NCBI RefSeq assembly: GCF_020615385.1
Contig: NZ_JAJAVB010000032.1
Coordinates: 194,806 to 258,805, forward strand
Source: Jiella soli
GTDB taxonomy: Bacteria; Pseudomonadota; Alphaproteobacteria; Rhizobiales; Rhizobiaceae
DNA: 64,000 nt
Direction: 5' to 3'
Position numbers and translations under genes: made by a program. Positions 54,970 through 64,000 of the stretch are shown piece by piece. The notes beneath the pieces are model-generated. The model made no database searches. It was not told where the DNA came from and saw nothing but the letters and a program-made list of their open reading frames with translations. Position 1 is the first letter of the stretch; the number at the start of each line of letters is the position of its first letter.

Positions 54970-55914
54970 TCAGGTGCGGGGCGAGGGATCCGCCGGCTCC
55001 CGCGTCTCGAACGAGCCGGGTTGGGGTTCGGCGAGGACGCGACGCAACAGGTCCGCCAGCGCCTCGAAATCCCGCCGCCGCACGCTCGACTGGCGAAAGG
55101 CGAGGGCGATCGTGCGGTGCGGCGCCGGCTGCTCGAACGGCAGGATGGCGATGCCGCCGCCGCGCGTCTCGTCGGCCACCGCCATCTGCGGGATGAGTGT
55201 CGCGCCGAGCCCGCCCGCCACCATGCGCAAGATTGTGTTGAGCGAGGTGGCGCCGAGGGCGGCGAGCTCGCTCGGATCGGCGATCCGGCAGATCTCCATG
55301 GCCTGCGCCCGCAGGCAGTGGCCTTCCTCCAGGAGAATCAGCCGCTCCTGTCGCAGCGCCGCGAGCGGCACCGGGGTGCGCAGCCGGCCGGCATCGGCCT
55401 CCGGCAGGGCAAGAAAGAAGCGGTCGTCGAAGAGCACGATCGTTTCCAGGCCGGCCCGCTCGACGGGAAGTGCGACGACCGCGCAGTCGATCTCGCCGCC
55501 GGTCACATCCTCTACAAGGCGGTCGGTGAGACTCTCGCGGATTTCGCATTCGAGCTCCGGGCGCTCGCGGCCGAGCGTGGCGAGGAAGCGCGGCAGGAGA
55601 TAGGGAGCGACCGAGGCAATGATGCCGAGCCGCAGTTTCCGGCTGAGGACGCCGTCTCCCGCACTGGCGAGGCTTTCGAGGTCGGCCACCTCTGCGAGAA
55701 TACGCCTGACCCGCTCGCCGATCAGAATGCCGTCTCCTGTCGGTGTGATCCCGCTCGCCGCGCGCTGGAACAGGGGGCCGCCGAAAAACTCTTCCATCTG
55801 CGCGATCTGCGCCGACAAGGCGGGCTGGCTGATGTTGAGCCGTTTGGCCGCCCGGCCGAAATGAAGAGTCTCGCTGAGGGCCTGGAAATAGCGGAGCTGT
55901 CGGAGGGTGATCAT
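54970..55914 (-). CDS. oxyR: peroxide-sensing LysR regulator OxyR
   Basis: A 314-residue LysR regulator. The helix-turn-helix is RAAKRLNISQPALSAQIAQM. The redox pair is C200 and C209 in EEGHCLRAQAMEIC, matching E. coli OxyR C199/C208 almost exactly, so hydrogen peroxide is expected to form a disulfide and activate it. It is divergent from katA, a common arrangement. Confidence 0.96.
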   Translation of the reverse strand: MITLRQLRYFQALSETLHFGRAAKRLNISQPALSAQIAQMEEFFGGPLFQRAASGITPTGDGILIGERVRRILAEVADLESLASAGDGVLSRKLRLGIIASVAPYLLPRFLATLGRERPELECEIRESLTDRLVEDVTGGEIDCAVVALPVERAGLETIVLFDDRFFLALPEADAGRLRTPVPLAALRQERLILLEEGHCLRAQAMEICRIADPSELAALGATSLNTILRMVAGGLGATLIPQMAVADETRGGGIAILPFEQPAPHRTIALAFRQSSVRRRDFEALADLLRRVLAEPQPGSFETREPADPSPRT

Positions 55915-55938
55915 CGCGATAGGATAATCCGATCGCGA
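55914..55938. promoter_or_regulatory. palindrome between oxyR and katA, OxyR-site candidate
   Basis: TCGCGAT (55914-55920) and ATCGCGA (55932-55938) are perfect inverted 7-mers around an 11-base core AGGATAATCCG. The left arm begins at the first base of the oxyR start codon, so a bound protein would block oxyR expression and sit upstream of the katA promoter. Confidence 0.55.
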
Positions 55939-55954
55939 GCCCTTGGAAATACGA

Positions 55955-55983
55955 TTGGCGATTATCGGCCCGATCCGTATTAT
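55955..55983 (+). promoter_or_regulatory. predicted katA promoter
   Basis: TTGGCG (55955-55960), a 17-base spacer and TATTAT (55978-55983) match a sigma-70 promoter, placed 38 bases before the katA start. The upstream palindrome at 55914-55938 is positioned for activation. Confidence 0.6.
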
Positions 55984-56021
55984 GCGGCCTGGAAAGATTC
56001 CAAACGCGAAGGGAGGCCATG

Positions 56022-57524
56022 ATGGCTGATCGCCCGAGATTGACGACGACGAGCGGCGCGCCGCTGTCGAGCAACCAGAACTCCAAGACGGTGGGCCCGA
56101 ACGGTCCGGTTCTCCTGGAAGACTACCAGCTCATCGAGAAGCTGGCGCATCAGAACCGCGAGCGCGTGCCCGAGCGCGTCGTCCACGCCAAGGGTTGGGG
56201 CGCCTACGGCACGCTGACGGTCACCGAGGACGTCACCAAGTACAGCCGCGCCAAGGTGTTCAAGCCCGGCTCGAAGACCGACATGTTCGCCCGCTTCTCG
56301 ACCGTTGCCGGCGAGCAGGGCGCGGCCGACGCCGAGCGTGACGTGCGCGGCTTCTCGCTGAAGTTCTACACCGAGGAAGGCAACTGGGACATCGTCGGCA
56401 ACAACACGCCGGTGTTCTTCGTCGCCGACCCCTACAAGTTCCCCGACTTCATCCACACGCAGAAGCGCCATCCGCGCACCAATCTGCGTTCGGCGACGGC
56501 GATGTGGGACTTCTGGTCGCTCTGCCCGGAATCGCTTCACCAGGTGACGATCCTGATGTCCGATCGCGGCATCCCGACCGACCCCAGCCGGATGAACGGC
56601 TACGGCTCGCACACCTTCTCGCTCTGGAACGACAATGGCGAGCGCTTCTGGGTGAAGTTCCACTTCAAGACTCAGCAGGGCCACGCCCACTTCGTGAACG
56701 AAGAGGCCGAGAAGGTGATCGCGAAGTCGCGCGAGAGCTATCAGGAAGCCCTCTACGGCATGATCGAGGACGGCCGCTACCCGAAGTGGACCATGTTCAT
56801 CCAGGTGATGCCAGAGGGTGAAGAGGAACAGTTCGAGCAGAAGACCGGCTGGTCCGCCTTCGACCTCACCAAGGTCTGGCCGCACTCGATGTACCCGCTG
56901 ATCAAGGTCGGCGAGATGGAGCTGAACCGCAACCCTGACAACTACTTCGCCGAGGTGGAGCAGTCGGCCTTCAACCCGTCCAACGTCGTGCCGGGCATCG
57001 GCTTCTCGCCGGACAAGATGCTGCAGGGCCGCCTGTTCTCCTATCCGGACGCGCATCGCTACCGCATCGGCACGCATTATGACGCGCTGAAGGTCAACAA
57101 GCCGAAGAGCCCGGTGAACCACTACCACATGGGCGGCGAGATGACCCTCGGCCTGGCAACCAACCCGGATGCCTATTACGAGCCGAACTCGTTCAACGGC
57201 CCGGTCGAGGATCCCTCAGTCCAGGAGCCGCCGCACCGGTACGCCGGCCAGGTCGGCCGCCACGACTACCGCGGCACGGCAGACCATTACTCGCAGCCGC
57301 GCGCCCTGTTCGAGCTCTTCGACGACGGCCAGAAGCAGCGCCTGTTCCACAACATCGCCGGCGCGATGCAGGGCGTTCCGCAGTTCATCGTCGACCGGCA
57401 GCTTGGGCATTTCGACAAGGTTCATCCGGATTACGGTGCGGGCGTTCGCAAGGCGATTGCCGAGCAGAGCCGTGACGACGCCGAGGCAAGCCTGTCGACC
57501 AGCCACAGCGCCGCGGCCGAGTAG
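56022..57524 (+). CDS. katA: monofunctional heme catalase
   Basis: A 500-residue small-subunit catalase. The catalytic histidine is in [13 protein letters not shown], the asparagine in [10 protein letters not shown], and the proximal heme tyrosine in [13 protein letters not shown]. Length and motifs match clade-3 catalases. Two ATGs lie at 56019 and 56022; the second gives better spacing from GGGAGG. Divergent oxyR suggests peroxide induction. Confidence 0.97.
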   Translation: MADRPRLTTTSGAPLSSNQNSKTVGPNGPVLLEDYQLIEKLAHQNRERVPERVVHAKGWGAYGTLTVTEDVTKYSRAKVFKPGSKTDMFARFSTVAGEQGAADAERDVRGFSLKFYTEEGNWDIVGNNTPVFFVADPYKFPDFIHTQKRHPRTNLRSATAMWDFWSLCPESLHQVTILMSDRGIPTDPSRMNGYGSHTFSLWNDNGERFWVKFHFKTQQGHAHFVNEEAEKVIAKSRESYQEALYGMIEDGRYPKWTMFIQVMPEGEEEQFEQKTGWSAFDLTKVWPHSMYPLIKVGEMELNRNPDNYFAEVEQSAFNPSNVVPGIGFSPDKMLQGRLFSYPDAHRYRIGTHYDALKVNKPKSPVNHYHMGGEMTLGLATNPDAYYEPNSFNGPVEDPSVQEPPHRYAGQVGRHDYRGTADHYSQPRALFELFDDGQKQRLFHNIAGAMQGVPQFIVDRQLGHFDKVHPDYGAGVRKAIAEQSRDDAEASLSTSHSAAAE

Positions 57525-57545
57525 GCCTTCCTCAATGTTGGGGCC

Positions 57546-57629
57546 GTCCGCCGCCGCTTGGTTCGGCGGACGCGGGAGGGCCGGGAGCGATCCCGGCCCT
57601 TCCTGATTCCGATGGCGGCAATCCGCCAT
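57546..57629 (+). terminator. three successive hairpins after katA
   Basis: Stem GTCCGCCG/CGGCGGAC (57546-57571), stem AGGGCCGGGA/TCCCGGCCCT with loop GCGA (57577-57600), and stem ATGGCGG/CCGCCAT with loop CAAT (57612-57629) follow the katA stop at 57524. The second is the strongest. The rest of the 342-base gap up to 57866 contains no gene that I can see. Confidence 0.7.
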
Positions 57630-57866
57630 GGAGAATTCAGGCCTCGAGGTCCTCGGGCTATTGGCCTCGCTGACGCCCTGCCTGAACGCGACCTTGCCGG
57701 AGGCGACACGCACTGTTCGGCACCCGGATCGACGTCCGTCACGCGGATCGAACGCGACGAGACTTGACCGCAGCGTCGCAGGCCTCGAAACGAGGCCGAT
57801 CGGAAACTGCGCACTCGGAACGTCGCAGCGCGGGCGCGGCTTCGTGAGACACGATAGGAACATTTC

Positions 57867-59174
57867 ATGCGACTCGGCGGCCGCCTCTCGGCAGCGATCG
57901 ACATCCTCTCCGACATCGAGACGCGTCGGCGCCCGGTCGCCGATGCACTGAAAGACTGGGGCCTCTCGCATCGCTTCGCCGGGTCGGGGGATCGGGCGGC
58001 GATCGGCAACATCGTCTACGACGCGCTGCGCCGGAAGCGCTCATTCGCCTTCCGCATAGAGGATGATGGCGCGCGAGCGCTTGCGGTTGCGGCTGTGCTG
58101 GATGGCTTCGCCATGGAACCGGACGATCTGGCACGAGCGCTCGAGGGCGACCGTTTCGCGCCGGACCTGCCGTCTGCGGACGCCTTCGCCGCCTGGCGAA
58201 CGCGCGATCTCGCTGTGGCGCCGGACGCCGTGCGCGCCGACGTTCCTGACTGGCTCGCCGAGTCTTTGGCGTACGCCTTCGGTGAAGACTGGATTGCCGA
58301 GGCCGCGGCACTGTCCGATCGCCCGCCGCTCGATCTTCGGGTAAACACGCTCGCGGCCGATCGCGCCAAGGCGCTGAAGGCGCTCGCGCCCTTCAAGGCG
58401 GAGGCGACCGCGCTCTCTCCGACCGGTGTCCGGATCGCGCCGATCGCGCGCGACGGGCGGCATCCGAACGTGCAGGTCGAGGCGGGTTTCCAGAAGGGCT
58501 GGTTCGAGATCCAGGACGAGGGTTCGCAGATCGCGGCCCTGTTGGCGGGCGCGCGGCCGGGCGAGCAGGTGCTCGATCTGTGCGCCGGCGCCGGCGGCAA
58601 GACCCTGGCGCTTTCGGCGGCGATGGAGAACACCGGCCAGATCCATGCGACCGATTCCGATCGCCAGCGCCTCGCGCCGATCCACGAGCGGCTGAAGCGG
58701 GCAGGGGCCCGCAATGTGCAGGTTCACGATCCCCGTGACGACCTGTCCGATCTGCAGGGCCGGATGGACCTGGTTCTGGTGGATGCGCCCTGCACCGGCA
58801 CCGGCACCTGGCGCAGGCGCCCAGACGCCAAGTGGCGGCTGTCGGAGGCGGCGCTCGCAAGGCGCGTGGAAGAGCAGGATGCGGTGCTCGATGAGGCCCG
58901 GCGCTTCGTCAAGCCCGGCGGACGCCTCGCCTACATCACCTGCTCGGTCCTCACCGAGGAGAATGCAGCGCGCATCGCCGCCTTTCTCGGGCGGGAAGGG
59001 GGCAGCGGATTTGGGGTCCGCGACGCCGAAGCGAGATGGCAGGCGCTCGTCCCACAGGAAGAAGCAGGCCGGCGCCGCCTCGTGCCGCTCGAAGGCGGCG
59101 GTCAGGCCATCGCGCTGACACCGCTTCTGTCGGGAACAGACGGCTTCTTCTTCGCGATGCTGGAACGGCGATGA
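57867..59174 (+). CDS. RsmB/NOP-family RNA (cytosine-5) methyltransferase
   Basis: A 435-residue SAM-dependent methyltransferase. An N-terminal helical NusB-like part precedes the Rossmann domain: EIQDEGSQIAALLAG, VLDLCAGAGGKTLALSA, VLVDAPCTGTGTWRRRPD (cysteine of motif IV) and LAYITCSVLTEEN (cysteine of motif VI). Probable 16S rRNA m5C enzyme, though RNA target is not certain. Its stop overlaps the tspO start. Confidence 0.92.
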   Translation: MRLGGRLSAAIDILSDIETRRRPVADALKDWGLSHRFAGSGDRAAIGNIVYDALRRKRSFAFRIEDDGARALAVAAVLDGFAMEPDDLARALEGDRFAPDLPSADAFAAWRTRDLAVAPDAVRADVPDWLAESLAYAFGEDWIAEAAALSDRPPLDLRVNTLAADRAKALKALAPFKAEATALSPTGVRIAPIARDGRHPNVQVEAGFQKGWFEIQDEGSQIAALLAGARPGEQVLDLCAGAGGKTLALSAAMENTGQIHATDSDRQRLAPIHERLKRAGARNVQVHDPRDDLSDLQGRMDLVLVDAPCTGTGTWRRRPDAKWRLSEAALARRVEEQDAVLDEARRFVKPGGRLAYITCSVLTEENAARIAAFLGREGGSGFGVRDAEARWQALVPQEEAGRRRLVPLEGGGQAIALTPLLSGTDGFFFAMLERR

Positions 59175-59620
59175 CCCGGCGCCTCGCCCTGCCGTTCTTT
59201 CTCCTCGTCACCGTTGGCGGAGGGGCGCTGCTCGGCCTCGTCGTCGATACCGGCAGCTGGTTCCAGGGGCTGGCGAAACCTGTCTTCAATCCGCCCGACT
59301 GGGTCTTCGCGCCGGTCTGGGGAACGCTCTACATCCTGATCGGGATCGCGGGCTGGCGGGTCTGGCGCGTGAGCGAGACCCGCCTGCAGCGGCTCTGGTG
59401 GCGGCAGCTTACGCTCAACTTTGCCTGGCCTCCGATCTTCTTCGCCGCACATCTTCTGGCCGGCGGTCTTGTCGTGATCCTTGCGCTTCTCGCTGCGATC
59501 ATCGCCTTCATGGCGGCATCCTGGCGGCACGAGAGGGTCTCGGCTCTCCTGTTCGTGCCCTATCTCGCCTGGGTCGCCTATGCCTCGCTCCTCAACGGCG
59601 CGATCTGGTGGCTGAACTGA
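59171..59620 (+). CDS. tspO: TspO/MBR family protein
   Basis: A 149-residue protein with five predicted membrane helices, the TspO/peripheral-benzodiazepine-receptor fold. Conserved WFQGLAKPVFNPPDWVFAPV, the tryptophan-rich WRQLTLNFAWPPIFF and VPYLAWVAYASLLNGAIWWL are clear. Bacterial members bind tetrapyrroles and affect oxidative stress and photosynthesis-gene control. Coupled to the methyltransferase gene (ATGA). Confidence 0.94.
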   Translation: MTRRLALPFFLLVTVGGGALLGLVVDTGSWFQGLAKPVFNPPDWVFAPVWGTLYILIGIAGWRVWRVSETRLQRLWWRQLTLNFAWPPIFFAAHLLAGGLVVILALLAAIIAFMAASWRHERVSALLFVPYLAWVAYASLLNGAIWWLN

Positions 59621-59673
59621 GCCATGAGCCAGGAAGCACGCTCGCCGGCACCGGCTTCGCCCAAGGTTTCCTC

Positions 59674-60336
59674 ATGAGTGATCTCGACCTGTCCAAACTC
59701 GACTGTTCCCTCAAGACGCTGGCCGGCTGGAAGGTCCTGTTCGTCATGGCCGCCGAAGCCGAATACGGGCCGGAACTGACGGCACGGATCCGCCCGCTGA
59801 TGACCGGCGTCGGACCGATCGAGGCGGCGCTCGGCACGGGGATAGCCCTCCACGCGCTGGAGCTTGCGGGCCATCGGCCGGATCTTGTCGTCTCCCTCGG
59901 CTCGGCCGGATCGCGCGTCCTTGAGCAGGGGGAAATCTATCAGGTCGGCTCGGTTTCCTGGCGCGACATCGACGCATCCCCCCTGGGCTTCACCAAGGGC
60001 GTCACCCCCTTCATCGACCATCCGGTCGAAACGGAGCTGCCGACCCCGATCCCGAGCATCGCCGCCGCGCGACTGTCGACAGGTTCCGATATCGTCACTG
60101 GACTCAAATACCGGGTCATCGACGCCGACATGGTGGACATGGAGACCTTCGCCGTTCTCAGGGCCTGCCAGAGATTCCAACTGCCGCTGATCGGCCTGCG
60201 CGGCATTTCCGACGGGGCGGCAGACCTTCACCACTACGACGACTGGACGACGCTTCTCCATGTTCTCGACGCCAAGCTGGCCGATGCCGTGGACCGGCTG
60301 GAAGTCGCGCTGGAATCCGGCCTTCTCGCCGTCTGA
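59674..60336 (+). CDS. 5'-methylthioadenosine/S-adenosylhomocysteine nucleosidase family
   Basis: A 220-residue nucleoside phosphorylase-fold hydrolase. Motifs: VMAAEAEYGPEL, MTGVGPIEAALGTGIALHAL, VVSLGSAGSRVLEQGEIYQV, DMVDMETFAVLRAC (ribose-binding glutamate) and LRGISDGA (catalytic aspartate). It likely cleaves methylthioadenosine or adenosylhomocysteine to adenine; adenine-specific detail is not proven. The start at 59674 follows AAGG. Confidence 0.9.
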   Translation: MSDLDLSKLDCSLKTLAGWKVLFVMAAEAEYGPELTARIRPLMTGVGPIEAALGTGIALHALELAGHRPDLVVSLGSAGSRVLEQGEIYQVGSVSWRDIDASPLGFTKGVTPFIDHPVETELPTPIPSIAAARLSTGSDIVTGLKYRVIDADMVDMETFAVLRACQRFQLPLIGLRGISDGAADLHHYDDWTTLLHVLDAKLADAVDRLEVALESGLLAV

Positions 60337-60402
60337 GGGAGTGATGGCGCCGCAGCGCAAAAACCTGTTTCCTCAGGGGTGGAATTTCACTATCAGTCCG
60401 CC

Positions 60403-61959
60403 ATGACAGCGCATCCTGACACCGTCCTCATCATCGACTTCGGATCCCAGGTCACCCAGCTGATCGCACGGCGCGTGCGCGAAGCCGGGGTCTATTCCGA
60501 GATCGTCCCGTTCCAGCTCGCCGAGAACGCCTTTGCCCGGCTGAAGCCGAAAGCCGTGATCCTTTCCGGCTCGCCGGCCTCGACCGGCGACATCGGCGCG
60601 CCGCGGGCGCCGCAGGCGGTGTTCGACGCGGGCATCCCCGTCCTCGGCATCTGCTACGGCCAGATGACGATGTGCGTGCAGCTCGGCGGCCGCGCCGAGC
60701 CCTCGACCCACCGCGAATACGGCCGCGCCTTTCTCGATATCGAGAAGAGCTGCGCCCTGTTCGACGGTCTCTGGCCGGAGGGGACGCGCCACCAGGTCTG
60801 GATGAGCCATGGCGACCGCGTGATCGACATGCCGCCGGGCTTTGAGATCTTCGCCCGTTCCCCGGGCGCCCCTTACGCCGTCTTCGGGGACGAGGCGCGG
60901 CGCATGTACGGGCTGATGTTCCATCCGGAGGTGGTTCACACCACCGACGGCGCCAAGCTGATCGCGAATTTCGTGCACCGCGTGGCCGGACTGACCGGCG
61001 ACTGGACAATGGCCGCCTTCCGCGAACAGGCGATCGCCGAGATCCGGAAGAAGGTCGGAGACGGCAAGGTGATCTGCGGCCTGTCCGGTGGCGTCGATTC
61101 CTCGGTCGCAGCCGTTCTGATCCACGAGGCGATCGGCGACCAGCTGACCTGCATCTTCGTCGACCACGGCCTCCTGAGGATGAACGAGGCGGAGGAGGTC
61201 GTCGGCATGTTCCGCGACCACTACAACATCCCGCTCGTCCACGTTCAGGCGCAGGATACGTTCATCGACGCGTTGGAGGGCGAGAGCGATCCGGAGGTCA
61301 AGCGCAAGACGATCGGCCGCCTGTTCATCGAGACCTTCGAGGCCGAAGCCAAGAAGATCGGCGGCGCCGATTTCCTCGCCCAAGGCACGCTCTATCCGGA
61401 CGTGATCGAGAGCGTTTCCTTTTCCGGCGGCCCCTCGGTCACGATCAAGTCGCATCACAATGTCGGCGGGCTGCCCGAGCGCATGAACATGAAGCTCGTG
61501 GAGCCGCTGCGCGAGCTGTTCAAGGACGAGGTCCGCGAGCTTGGCCGCGAGCTCGGACTTCCGGACCGATTCGTCGGGCGCCAGCCCTTCCCGGGGCCAG
61601 GGCTCGCCATACGCTGCCCGGGCGGCGTCACCCGCGACAAGCTCCGCATCCTGCGAGAAGCCGACGCGATCTATCTGGAGGAGATCCGCAGGGCCGGGCT
61701 CTACGACGCGATCTGGCAGGCCTTCGCGGTGCTTCTGCCGGTCCAGACGGTCGGCGTGATGGGCGACGGGCGAACCTACGAATTCGTCTGCGCGCTGCGC
61801 GCCGTCACCTCTGTCGACGGCATGACGGCGGATTTCTATCCCTTCGACATGGAATTCCTCGGCACGACGGCGACGCGGATCATCAACGAGGTCAAGGGCA
61901 TCAACCGCGTCGTCTACGACGTAACGAGCAAGCCCCCGGGCACGATCGAGTGGGAATGA
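60403..61959 (+). CDS. guaA: GMP synthase (glutamine-hydrolysing)
   Basis: A 518-residue enzyme that aminates XMP to GMP. The class I glutaminase nucleophile is C84 in LGICYGQM, with HPEVVHT downstream. The ATP-pyrophosphatase loop is [15 protein letters not shown], and the C-terminal dimer domain ends [12 protein letters not shown]. The start at 60403 ([17 protein letters not shown]) fits the family; a GTG at 60379 would add eight residues. The 3' end is the attachment site of the island that follows. Confidence 0.96.
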   Translation: MTAHPDTVLIIDFGSQVTQLIARRVREAGVYSEIVPFQLAENAFARLKPKAVILSGSPASTGDIGAPRAPQAVFDAGIPVLGICYGQMTMCVQLGGRAEPSTHREYGRAFLDIEKSCALFDGLWPEGTRHQVWMSHGDRVIDMPPGFEIFARSPGAPYAVFGDEARRMYGLMFHPEVVHTTDGAKLIANFVHRVAGLTGDWTMAAFREQAIAEIRKKVGDGKVICGLSGGVDSSVAAVLIHEAIGDQLTCIFVDHGLLRMNEAEEVVGMFRDHYNIPLVHVQAQDTFIDALEGESDPEVKRKTIGRLFIETFEAEAKKIGGADFLAQGTLYPDVIESVSFSGGPSVTIKSHHNVGGLPERMNMKLVEPLRELFKDEVRELGRELGLPDRFVGRQPFPGPGLAIRCPGGVTRDKLRILREADAIYLEEIRRAGLYDAIWQAFAVLLPVQTVGVMGDGRTYEFVCALRAVTSVDGMTADFYPFDMEFLGTTATRIINEVKGINRVVYDVTSKPPGTIEWE

Positions 61960-62034
61960 TTCAGACCCATCCGAACGCGGCCGATTTTACGCTGCGATAC
62001 GACTTAACGCACTGAAAACAAAAATAAATTCTTC

Positions 62035-62066
62035 CTATGCCTATCGACATCTATCGGTGGGCATAG
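62035..62066. repeat. AT-rich island junction with inverted and direct repeats
   Basis: CTATGCC (62035-62041) and GGCATAG (62060-62066) are inverted 7-mers; inside them CTATCG occurs twice (62041-62046 and 62051-62056). The whole 61960-62253 stretch is AT-rich compared with the chromosome and contains no gene. The repeats may be integrase or excisionase arm sites near the left attachment end of the island. Confidence 0.45.
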
Positions 62067-62123
62067 ATGGCGTTCGGCGGCCTCGCTGACGGGCCTCGCC
62101 CCCATTGATCAACCGGAAAAACG

Positions 62124-62168
62124 AAAGTACCGTCAAGAGCAATGAGGCTCATGACGGTACTTTTTTTG
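62124..62168. terminator. strong intrinsic terminator before the integrase
   Basis: AGTACCGTCA (62126-62135) pairs with TGACGGTACT (62152-62161), with an inner GAGC/GCTC extension and a loop of AATGAG; Ts follow to 62167 and As precede. It probably ends rightward transcription from guaA before the island. TATAAT at about 62171 just after it could be the integrase -10 box. Confidence 0.8.
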
Positions 62169-62253
62169 ATATAATACGCTGAAATATAAGCGTTTTGCGT
62201 GCCAACGGCCTCCAAAAACCGCGTGACGTTACTTTTCCGCGAGGAGACCCGAA

Positions 62254-63509
62254 ATGTTGACCGATGCAGAGCTTAAGTGTCTGAACCAAAAGCGAAAATG
62301 TACAAGGTATCTGATCGTGACGGCATGTATGTGCGCGTCGCACCGTCGGGCGCCATCTCGTTCAGGCTCGACTATCGGCTGAACGGCAGGCGGGAGACCG
62401 TCTATCTCGGTAGGTATGCCCGCGACGGAATATCGCTCGCCAGGGCTCGAGAGCTATGCATCGATGCGCGCCGGGCGATTGCCGAAGGGCGGTCCCCCGC
62501 CATCGAGAAGCAGCGGGAGAAGCGCCGGATCAAGGAAGCAAAGAGCTTCGGCCAGTTCGGCGAGAAATGGCTGACCAACGCGACCATGGCTGATAGCACC
62601 CGCGCGATGCGCCGCTCCATCTTTGAGCGCGAACTCATGCCCGTCTGGCGGAATCGTCTCCTGACAGAGATCACTCCCGATGATCTGCGCGCTCACTGCG
62701 GCAAGATCGTCGAACGGGGAGCACCAGCGACCGCTATCCACGTGAGGGATATCCTGAAGCAAATCTACGGCTTCGCCATTCTCCACGGTGAGAAGGTCCC
62801 CAACCCGGCCGATGACGTCGGCCCGGCCTCGATCGCCACCTTTACGCCAAAGGACCGCGCGCTTTCACCCACCGAGATCCGCATCATGTTCAGGCAACTC
62901 GAGCATGTTGCGACGTTGCCGACGATCCGCCTCGGCATGAAGCTTTATCTCCTCACCATGGTTCGGAAAAGTGAGTTGCAGGATGCGGTGTGGGACGAGA
63001 TCGATTTCGACAACGCTGTCTGGACAATCCCGAAGGAGCGCATGAAGCGATCAAAGCCGCACAACGTCTACCTGTGCCGGCAGACGTTGGACATCATGAT
63101 TGCGCTCAAGACCTGCTCCGGCAACTCCCGATACCTGTTACCGTCCCGGTACGACGCAGACGCGCCGATGTCGCGCGCGACCTTCAATCGGGTCACCTAT
63201 GCCGTCGTCGAACAGGCCAAGAAGGAGGGGCTGCCGCTGGAGCCTTTCACGGTCCATGATCTGCGGCGGACGAGCTCGACTCTGCTAAATGAGCTGGGCT
63301 TTAACAGCGACTGGATCGAAAAGTGCCTGGCGCACGAGGACGGGCGTTCATCGCGCGGCGTTTACGACAAGGCCGAGTATGAGGTGCAGCGCCGGCATAT
63401 GATGCAGCAGTGGGCAGATACCGTGGACGCCTGGATCGACGGCCGGAAGCATGCACCTACGCTTCTGCCGCCAGCTATGCCTGTGATGGAGCTTGATCCC
63501 GCCCTTTGA
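62254..63509 (+). CDS. int: tyrosine integrase of guaA-associated island, probable frameshift near 5' end
   Basis: The main frame (GTG 62277 to 63509, 410 residues) is a P4-type integrase: SDRDGMYVRVAPSGAISFRL (DUF4102-like arm domain), core-binding domain ~100-190, and catalytic domain with KLYLLTMVRKSELQDAVWDE (first Arg-region), HDLRRTSSTLLNE (HxxR) and the tyrosine in GVYDKAEY. The usual N-terminus of this family, MLTDAELKCL, lies in another frame from ATG 62254 behind a perfect GAGGAGACC site, so one base seems lost near 62283-62288. Either the integrase is inactivated or starts at the weak GTG 62277. It overlaps the AlpA-like gene tail to tail. Confidence 0.8.
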
Positions 63510-63759
63510 CAGGTCGGGTTTTGCGCTTGGTGACGTCAGGGTGCTGTGCTCGACGGATCGGGGCAGCCCGCCGTGCCATCAGCCAGGCCTCGACCTCGGC
63601 GAGGTCCCAAACAATACACCGTGGCGAAAGCGCGAACCGACGGGGGAACTCGCCACGTTGTTCCGTTTCATAAATCGTGCTGTCAGCCATCGGCACCATC
63701 TCGCGCAACTGTTGCCGCCGGATTGTTCGCCTGATTTGGGGAGTTTCGATCTTCGGCAT
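63475..63759 (-). CDS. AlpA-family DNA-binding protein
   Basis: A 94-residue AlpA-like helix-turn-helix protein: RRTIRRQQLREMVPMADSTI, YETEQRGEFPRRFALSPRCI and VWDLAEVEAWLMARR. AlpA proteins in P4-like elements activate or regulate the neighbouring integrase or excision. The start at 63759 (MPKIETPQI) has GGAGATTGAG before it. The last 35 bases overlap the end of the integrase gene on the other strand. Confidence 0.85.
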   Translation of the reverse strand: MPKIETPQIRRTIRRQQLREMVPMADSTIYETEQRGEFPRRFALSPRCIVWDLAEVEAWLMARRAAPIRRAQHPDVTKRKTRPVKGRDQAPSQA

Positions 63760-63906
63760 TCTCAATCTCCTGCAGTGCTGAGGCGATTGAGAACGATAGC
63801 TCTTGATACCGGAAGACCCTTTGAAATGCCGTGCGGTGTTATCGGGCAATAGCGTACAAATCGGCGGGTTCTCCCTGATTGGTTCCTCGTCCGTGAAGAA
63901 GGCTCG

Positions 63907-64000
63907 CTAAGCGGCGACGGCGGTTTCATGGGTTCCGAACAGGCTGATGATCGCGATCTGGAGGAAGGCGACAAAAAGCTTCAGCCAGGCGAGGATGCGG
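63907..64000 (-). CDS. C-terminal fragment of an unidentified, partly hydrophobic protein
   Basis: A minus-strand frame runs off the right edge and stops at TAG (63909-63907). The visible tail is 30 residues, including AWLKLFVAFLQIAIISLFGT, which could be a membrane helix. I do not recognise the family. It is presumably the next gene of the island. The 147 bases between it and the AlpA-like gene contain nothing that I recognise. Confidence 0.35.
   Translation of the reverse strand, partial: RILAWLKLFVAFLQIAIISLFGTHETAVAA

Overview
This 64 kb window has high GC content, long tightly packed operons and strong ATGA or TGATG stop/start overlaps. Gene content and order (guaB, MAPEG, oxyR/katA, an RsmB-type methyltransferase, tspO, a nucleosidase, guaA; ppx/gppA then rlmE; a five-step-type hut locus with hutF) suggest an alphaproteobacterium of the order Hyphomicrobiales (Rhizobiales), perhaps Aurantimonadaceae-like. 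This is inference from gene content; there is no rRNA in the window. The first ~44 kb is metabolic accessory sequence rich in importers. The last ~17 kb is mostly conserved chromosome with scars or insertions of mobile DNA.

Region 1 (364-7401, minus strand) is a ribose-type ABC importer operon: binding protein, then after a hairpin an SDR dehydrogenase, two permeases, a two-domain ATPase, a 3-hydroxyisobutyrate-dehydrogenase-family enzyme and a ThuA-domain protein. Divergent from it, region 2 (7621-17214, plus strand) encodes an unusual regulator that joins an N-terminal winged-helix-like domain to a whole solute-binding-protein fold without a signal peptide. It is followed by a second SDR, an M24-fold enzyme with an altered metal site, and an acetoin/2-oxoacid-dehydrogenase-like complex: E1 alpha, E1 beta, two complementary E2-like proteins, and an aldehyde dehydrogenase between the E2 genes. 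Tandem 11-bp direct repeats lie in the divergent promoter. Together these look like an import, oxidation and CoA-dependent cleavage pathway for a sugar, polyol or hydroxyketone. The substrate is unknown, and this is the best candidate here for an undescribed system.

Region 3 (17767-21504) holds a YkvA/DUF1232 protein, a LysR regulator, and a SBP56/methanethiol-oxidase gene followed by a polytopic membrane protein. Region 4 (21947-34420) is a sugar-acid locus: a GntR/FCD regulator, a second ribose-type ABC importer, a cyclase-family protein and mannonate dehydratase (uxuA). A perfect 21-bp inverted-repeat terminator separates it from a TRAP importer and a zinc alcohol dehydrogenase, next to a second, apparently frameshifted GntR/FCD gene. 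The two transport operons share an operator-like motif, TTGACATRCTACCATG, placed on their predicted -35 boxes, so they probably form one regulon.

Region 5 (34648-44447) is histidine degradation: an amino-acid ABC importer, hutU, hutH and hutI in one direction, and hutF and hutC in the other, with a palindromic operator between them. hutG and a lipoamide dehydrogenase (E3) gene for region 2 are not in the window.

Region 6 (44448-47028) is decaying DNA beside tRNA-Gln(CTG): a LysR remnant, two small ABM/NIPSNAP genes and an integrase remnant. Region 7 (47382-61959) is conserved core: ppx/gppA, rlmE, an MFS exporter, a Tat-exported metallo-beta-lactamase-fold protein, guaB, oxyR and katA, RNA methyltransferase, tspO, a nucleosidase and guaA. 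Region 8 (61960-64000) is the left end of a genomic island at the 3' end of guaA: an AT-rich junction, a tyrosine integrase whose 5' end looks frameshifted, and an AlpA-like DNA-binding protein.
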